A stretch of DNA of 7,831 bases from an uncultured Succinatimonas sp. (lineage in GTDB: Bacteria; Pseudomonadota; Gammaproteobacteria; Enterobacterales; Succinivibrionaceae), in NCBI GenBank assembly GCA_937880335.1, contig CALFLJ010000069.1:1-7831 (forward strand). Direction: 5' to 3'. Position numbers and translations under genes: made by a program. The notes under the pieces are model-generated. The model was not told where the DNA came from. It searched no databases and saw only the letters and a list, made by a program, of their open reading frames with translations. Of this stretch, positions 5,661 to 7,831 are shown piece after piece. The first letter of the stretch is position 1. Every line of letters starts with the position of its first letter.

Positions 5661-6017
5661 ATGGTAGTCATTCGTTTACGCCGTTTAGGCGCTAAAAAAC
5701 GTCCTTTCTATCACGTCATCGTTGCAGACTCTCGCTTTGCAGCTTCTGGCCGTTTTATTGAGCAGGTTGGTTTCTTTAATCCAATCGCTTCTGGTAAAGA
5801 AGTTCGTCTGCGTCTTGACATGGAAGCTATTAATTCCTGGATTGCTAAAGGTGCACAGCCGTCTGATCGTGTTAAGCTCCTCATCAAGCAGAATGAGATG
5901 GGCGAAGAAGCTGTTCTTAAGGCTCGTCAGGCTAAGCACGACGCTGCTGTAGCTGCTAAGAAGGCTGCTGCTGAAGCTAAGGCTAAGGAAGCCGCTGAAG
6001 CCGCTGCTGAGGCTTAA
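5661..6017 (+). CDS. rpsP: 30S ribosomal protein S16
   Basis: S16 is a small-subunit protein that binds 16S rRNA in the 5' and central domains and aids early 30S assembly. Residues 1-82 match the whole of E. coli S16: MVVIRLRRLGAKKRPFYHV at the start, VADSR (21-25), GRFIEQVGFFNPIA (30-43), and the SDRVKLLIKQ end at 68-77. Residues 83-118 are an extra tail made almost only of Ala, Lys and Glu (AAVAAKKAAAEAKAKEAAEA), predicted to be a charged helix. Many bacterial S16 proteins have tails, but this makes the protein 36 residues longer than the E. coli one. Codon use favours the codons typical of highly expressed genes. A weak AGG (5649-5651) precedes the ATG. The tail's last codons also supply GAGG (6009-6012), a possible ribosome-binding site for rimM, 5 bp beyond the stop, so the two genes are probably translationally coupled. 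Confidence 0.97.
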   Translation: MVVIRLRRLGAKKRPFYHVIVADSRFAASGRFIEQVGFFNPIASGKEVRLRLDMEAINSWIAKGAQPSDRVKLLIKQNEMGEEAVLKARQAKHDAAVAAKKAAAEAKAKEAAEAAAEA

Positions 6018-6022
6018 TTAGC

Positions 6023-6559
6023 ATGTCTGCAGTTATTGCAGATGATTTACCGCGTTTTATAGGGCGGTTAGGTTCGTCCTATGGCATTAAAGGCTGGATG
6101 AAAGTACAGTCTTTTGCAAGCAAACCTGAGAACCTTTTTGACTACTCGCCATGGTTTATCCGCCAGCGCGGGGCAGAATGGCGTGAGGTTCAGGTTGAAG
6201 ATTGGAAACCGCACGGAAGTGGCTTTATTGTCAAACTTGTGTCGGTTCATACTCCTGAGGAGGCAAAACTCTTTGCGGGTATGGAAATCGGGATCAGGCG
6301 CTCAAGCCTCCCGCCTGCCGCTGATGGTGCAATTTATCTTATTGACCTAATAGGTTGTGAGGTAATTGGCCTAAACGGTGTAAAGCTCGGCCATGTGTCG
6401 GGAATTAGGGATCAAGGAGCTGCTCCTATTATGGAAGTATCTCCCTCTGACCACCTGGCAAGTGGAGTTAGGTTAATTCCGTTTGTCGAAGGTCCAATTG
6501 TTACAGCCGTCGATCTCGAGGCTAAGATAATTGAGACAGAGTGGGGTGAAGATTACTAA
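6023..6559 (+). CDS. rimM: Ribosome maturation factor RimM
   Basis: A cytoplasmic 30S assembly factor that binds S19 and helps mature the 16S 3' (head) domain. Its 178 residues are a normal length. The N-terminal RimM domain carries GRLGSSYGIKGWMKVQSF (14-31) and the gammaproteobacterial segment ENLFDYSPWFIRQ (36-48). The C-terminal PRC-barrel begins near 102 and ends with LIPFVEGPIV (151-160) and VDLEAKIIE (163-171). The barrel is unusual. The normally conserved YYW(H/K)DL reads IYLIDL (104-109), losing one Tyr and the Trp, and the usual GANDV turn reads GAAPI (132-136). Its reading frame is open and its place in the operon is normal, so it is likely functional. The gene lies 5 bp after rpsP and 2 bp before trmD. 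Confidence 0.95.
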   Translation: MSAVIADDLPRFIGRLGSSYGIKGWMKVQSFASKPENLFDYSPWFIRQRGAEWREVQVEDWKPHGSGFIVKLVSVHTPEEAKLFAGMEIGIRRSSLPPAADGAIYLIDLIGCEVIGLNGVKLGHVSGIRDQGAAPIMEVSPSDHLASGVRLIPFVEGPIVTAVDLEAKIIETEWGEDY

Positions 6560-6561
6560 CC

Positions 6562-7299
6562 ATGTGGTTTGGTGTTGTTTCACTCTTTCCAGAGATGTTT
6601 GCTGCTATTACATCTTATGGAGTAACTAGAAGGGCATGTGAACGCGGATTGATAAGTGTTCACACATATAACCCAAGAGAGTTTACTCACGATAAGTATC
6701 AGACTGTGGATGATAAGCCGTATGGTGGAGGTCCAGGAATGCTGATGAAAGTGCAGCCTTTAAGAGATGCAATTGCGCAAGCAAGAGCACAAGCACCTGC
6801 TGGAACTAAAGTCATCTGTATGTCCCCTCAGGGAACACAGCTTACTCACTCTCTGGTCACACGATTCTCAAGCTGGGGGTCTATGATTTTGGTAGCTGGA
6901 CGCTACGAAGGCATAGACGAGCGCGTCCTTCAGAAAGAAGTCGATCTGGAGGTTTCTGTCGGTGATTATGTCCTGTCAGGGGGTGAACTTCCTGCCATGT
7001 GTATCATCGATGCGGTTTCACGAATGGTGCCGGGAGTTCTCGGTGACATTCGCAATGCCGAGCAAGATACTTTTGCTGAAGGTTTGTTGCATTTTCCTCA
7101 GTACACGCGTCCTGAGGAGATTGACGGGATGAGGGTCCCTGATATTTTGTTAAGCGGCGACCACGCAAAGATTAAGCAATGGCGCTTGATGCAGGCTTTA
7201 GGTCGAACTTATGAAAGAAGACCTGATCTGCTAAAAGACCGAGAACTTGATAAAACGGAGCAAAAACTTTTAAACGAGTATCTCCGTTGCAAGGTTTAA
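6562..7299 (+). CDS. trmD: tRNA (guanine-N1-)-methyltransferase TrmD
   Basis: Uses S-adenosylmethionine to form m1G at position 37 of tRNAs with G36-G37, preventing +1 frameshifts. Its 245 residues compare with 255 in E. coli. The SPOUT trefoil-knot domain has MWFGVVSLFPEMF (1-13), YGGGPGMLMK (54-63), the knot segment VAGRYEGIDERV (111-122) with Glu116, SVGDYVLSGGELP (132-144) and Arg154. The flexible linker holds the catalytic Asp169 within NAEQDTFAEGLL (165-176). The C-terminal tRNA-binding helical domain includes HAKIKQWR (201-208). All expected catalytic residues are present, with the same numbering as in E. coli. The start lies 2 bp after the rimM stop, with GGGGTGA (6543-6549) inside rimM as a distant ribosome-binding site, so coupling to rimM translation is likely. 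Confidence 0.98.
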   Translation: MWFGVVSLFPEMFAAITSYGVTRRACERGLISVHTYNPREFTHDKYQTVDDKPYGGGPGMLMKVQPLRDAIAQARAQAPAGTKVICMSPQGTQLTHSLVTRFSSWGSMILVAGRYEGIDERVLQKEVDLEVSVGDYVLSGGELPAMCIIDAVSRMVPGVLGDIRNAEQDTFAEGLLHFPQYTRPEEIDGMRVPDILLSGDHAKIKQWRLMQALGRTYERRPDLLKDRELDKTEQKLLNEYLRCKV

Positions 7300-7346
7300 A
7301 GATTTTAACGTTTTTAACTAGTTTAAGTAACTAAAGGTACATTAAC

Positions 7347-7700
7347 ATGGCCAGCAATCCTATCATCGACCAGCTCGAGAAAGAGCAGATCCGTACTGAT
7401 ATTCCTGAGTTCAATCCAGGCGATACTGTTCGCGTTGAGGTTAAAGTTGTTGAAGGCGACAAGACTCGTTTACAGGCTTTCGAAGGCAACGTAATTGCTA
7501 AGCGTAACCGTGGTCTTAATTCTTCTTTCACCGTTCGTAAGATTTCCTCTGGTGAAGGTGTTGAGCGTGTATTCCAGACCAACTCACCTCTTATCGCTTC
7601 TGTAAAGGTTACCCGTCGTGGTGATGTTCGTCGCGCTAAGCTCTACTACTTACGTGAGCGTTCTGGTAAGGCTGCTCGTATCCGCGAGAAGATTAATTAA
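7347..7700 (+). CDS. rplS: 50S ribosomal protein L19
   Basis: A large-subunit protein at the 30S-50S interface that contributes to the B8 bridge. Its 117 residues compare with 115 in E. coli. The family pattern is complete: IDQLEKEQIR (7-16), IPEFNPGDTVRV (19-30), the Q-AFEG-VIA segment (43-51), RGLNSSFTVRKI (55-66), GEGVERVFQTNSPLI (69-83) and RRGDVRRAKLYYLRERSGKAARI (90-112). Codon bias is like that of rpsP and stronger than in rimM or trmD, consistent with high expression. AAAGG (7333-7337) lies 9 bp before the ATG. The 47-bp gap after trmD is the widest in the operon and shows no clear promoter. Higher L19 than TrmD output is well known in E. coli and arises from differences in translation. 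Confidence 0.98.
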   Translation: MASNPIIDQLEKEQIRTDIPEFNPGDTVRVEVKVVEGDKTRLQAFEGNVIAKRNRGLNSSFTVRKISSGEGVERVFQTNSPLIASVKVTRRGDVRRAKLYYLRERSGKAARIREKIN

Positions 7701-7712
7701 TAGGGACATAAA

Positions 7713-7738
7713 TAAAACCAATACCCATATCGGTTTTA
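7713..7738. repeat. Hairpin in the rplS 3' region
   Basis: TAAAACC (7713-7719) pairs with GGTTTTA (7732-7738). After one A-C mismatch, ATA pairs with TAT around a CCCA loop, making a 10-bp interrupted stem. It begins 13 bp after the rplS stop. The plus-strand flank is GTCTC and a run of A, so it does not look like a rightward terminator. Read leftward, TTTATG follows. It could protect the 3' end of the operon mRNA. Confidence 0.4.
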
Positions 7739-7748
7739 GTCTCAAAAA

Positions 7749-7822
7749 AAAAGTGCGTTTATACATTAAACGCACTTTTCCCATAAAGTGCGTTTATAGA
7801 TAAGTATAGACGCATTATTTTT
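7749..7822 (+). terminator. Compound terminator region of the rpsP operon with interchangeable hairpins
   Basis: Three hairpins overlap here. Hairpin A (7749-7779) is a perfect 13-bp stem of AAAAGTGCGTTTA and TAAACGCACTTTT with a TACAT loop. Hairpin B (7767-7796) reuses A's 3' arm to pair with a downstream copy of the sequence, 12 bp with a 6-nt loop. Hairpin C (7789-7814) pairs TGCGTTTATA with TATAGACGCA, one T-G wobble, and is followed by TTATTTTTAT. A and C can form together, while B excludes both. C has the best terminator layout. A, with its A-rich 5' flank and T-rich 3' arm, looks like a bidirectional terminator. Confidence 0.65.
7750..7798 (+). repeat. Direct repeat pair within the terminator region
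   Basis: AAAGTGCGTTTATA occurs exactly at 7750-7763 and again at 7785-7798, with its reverse complement core TAAACGCACTTT (7767-7778) between them. The three arms explain the alternative hairpins and probably arose by local duplication of a terminator arm. Confidence 0.9.
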
Positions 7823-7831
7823 ATCTAATCT

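Noticed and set aside
7316..7330. TAAGTA and nearby bases between trmD and rplS as another ROK operator
   Set aside because: The inner TTA and the opposite arm are missing at the required spacing.
1..7831. CRISPR arrays, insertion sequences, tRNA or rRNA genes, defence or toxin modules
   Set aside because: I found no regularly spaced repeats, transposase sequence, terminal inverted repeats or RNA gene signatures on either strand.

Overview
The window looks like the chromosome of a low-GC, flagellated gammaproteobacterium. The right half carries the rpsP-rimM-trmD-rplS operon in its gammaproteobacterial order, with ffh just upstream, and a MotX-like protein points to a sodium-driven polar flagellum of the Vibrio/Aeromonas/Shewanella type. 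The AT-rich intergenic DNA and anaerobe-style sugar genes would fit an Aeromonadales relative such as the Succinivibrionaceae. That placement is an inference from protein character and composition, not from a search.

Left region (1-3266), accessory sugar metabolism. Two leftward genes form a probable operon: a ROK-family repressor (1044-2198) followed 30 bp later by a PfkB-family fructokinase (117-1013). Facing away from them is the wreck of a mannitol/D-arabinitol dehydrogenase gene (2442-3012), with two in-frame stops, a poly-A frameshift and a missing C-terminal half. The intact system would probably have oxidised a polyol to a ketose, which the kinase then phosphorylated. A repeated dyad, AACTTA-N17-TAAGTT, lies on the promoter of the repressor gene, on the -35 box of the dead dehydrogenase, and (more degenerate) at 51-79 on a possible leftward promoter beyond the kinase. 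I propose it as the operator of the ROK regulator. It is the most novel item here.

Middle region (3187-4081). A secreted Sel1-repeat protein recognisable as MotX (3267-4013) sits alone behind a sigma-28-like promoter and ends in a strong intrinsic terminator.

Right region (4082-7831), housekeeping. ffh (SRP GTPase) ends in a hairpin whose downstream flank already contains the promoter of the rpsP operon. The rpsP leader carries a terminator-shaped hairpin followed by a U run, which suggests attenuation. rpsP (S16 with a 36-residue Ala/Lys/Glu tail), rimM, trmD and rplS (L19) follow with gaps of 5, 2 and 47 bp. These genes link ribosomal proteins, 30S maturation and tRNA m1G37 methylation. 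After rplS comes a cluster of hairpins sharing interchangeable arms, the last followed by a T-rich tract, which probably ends the operon.
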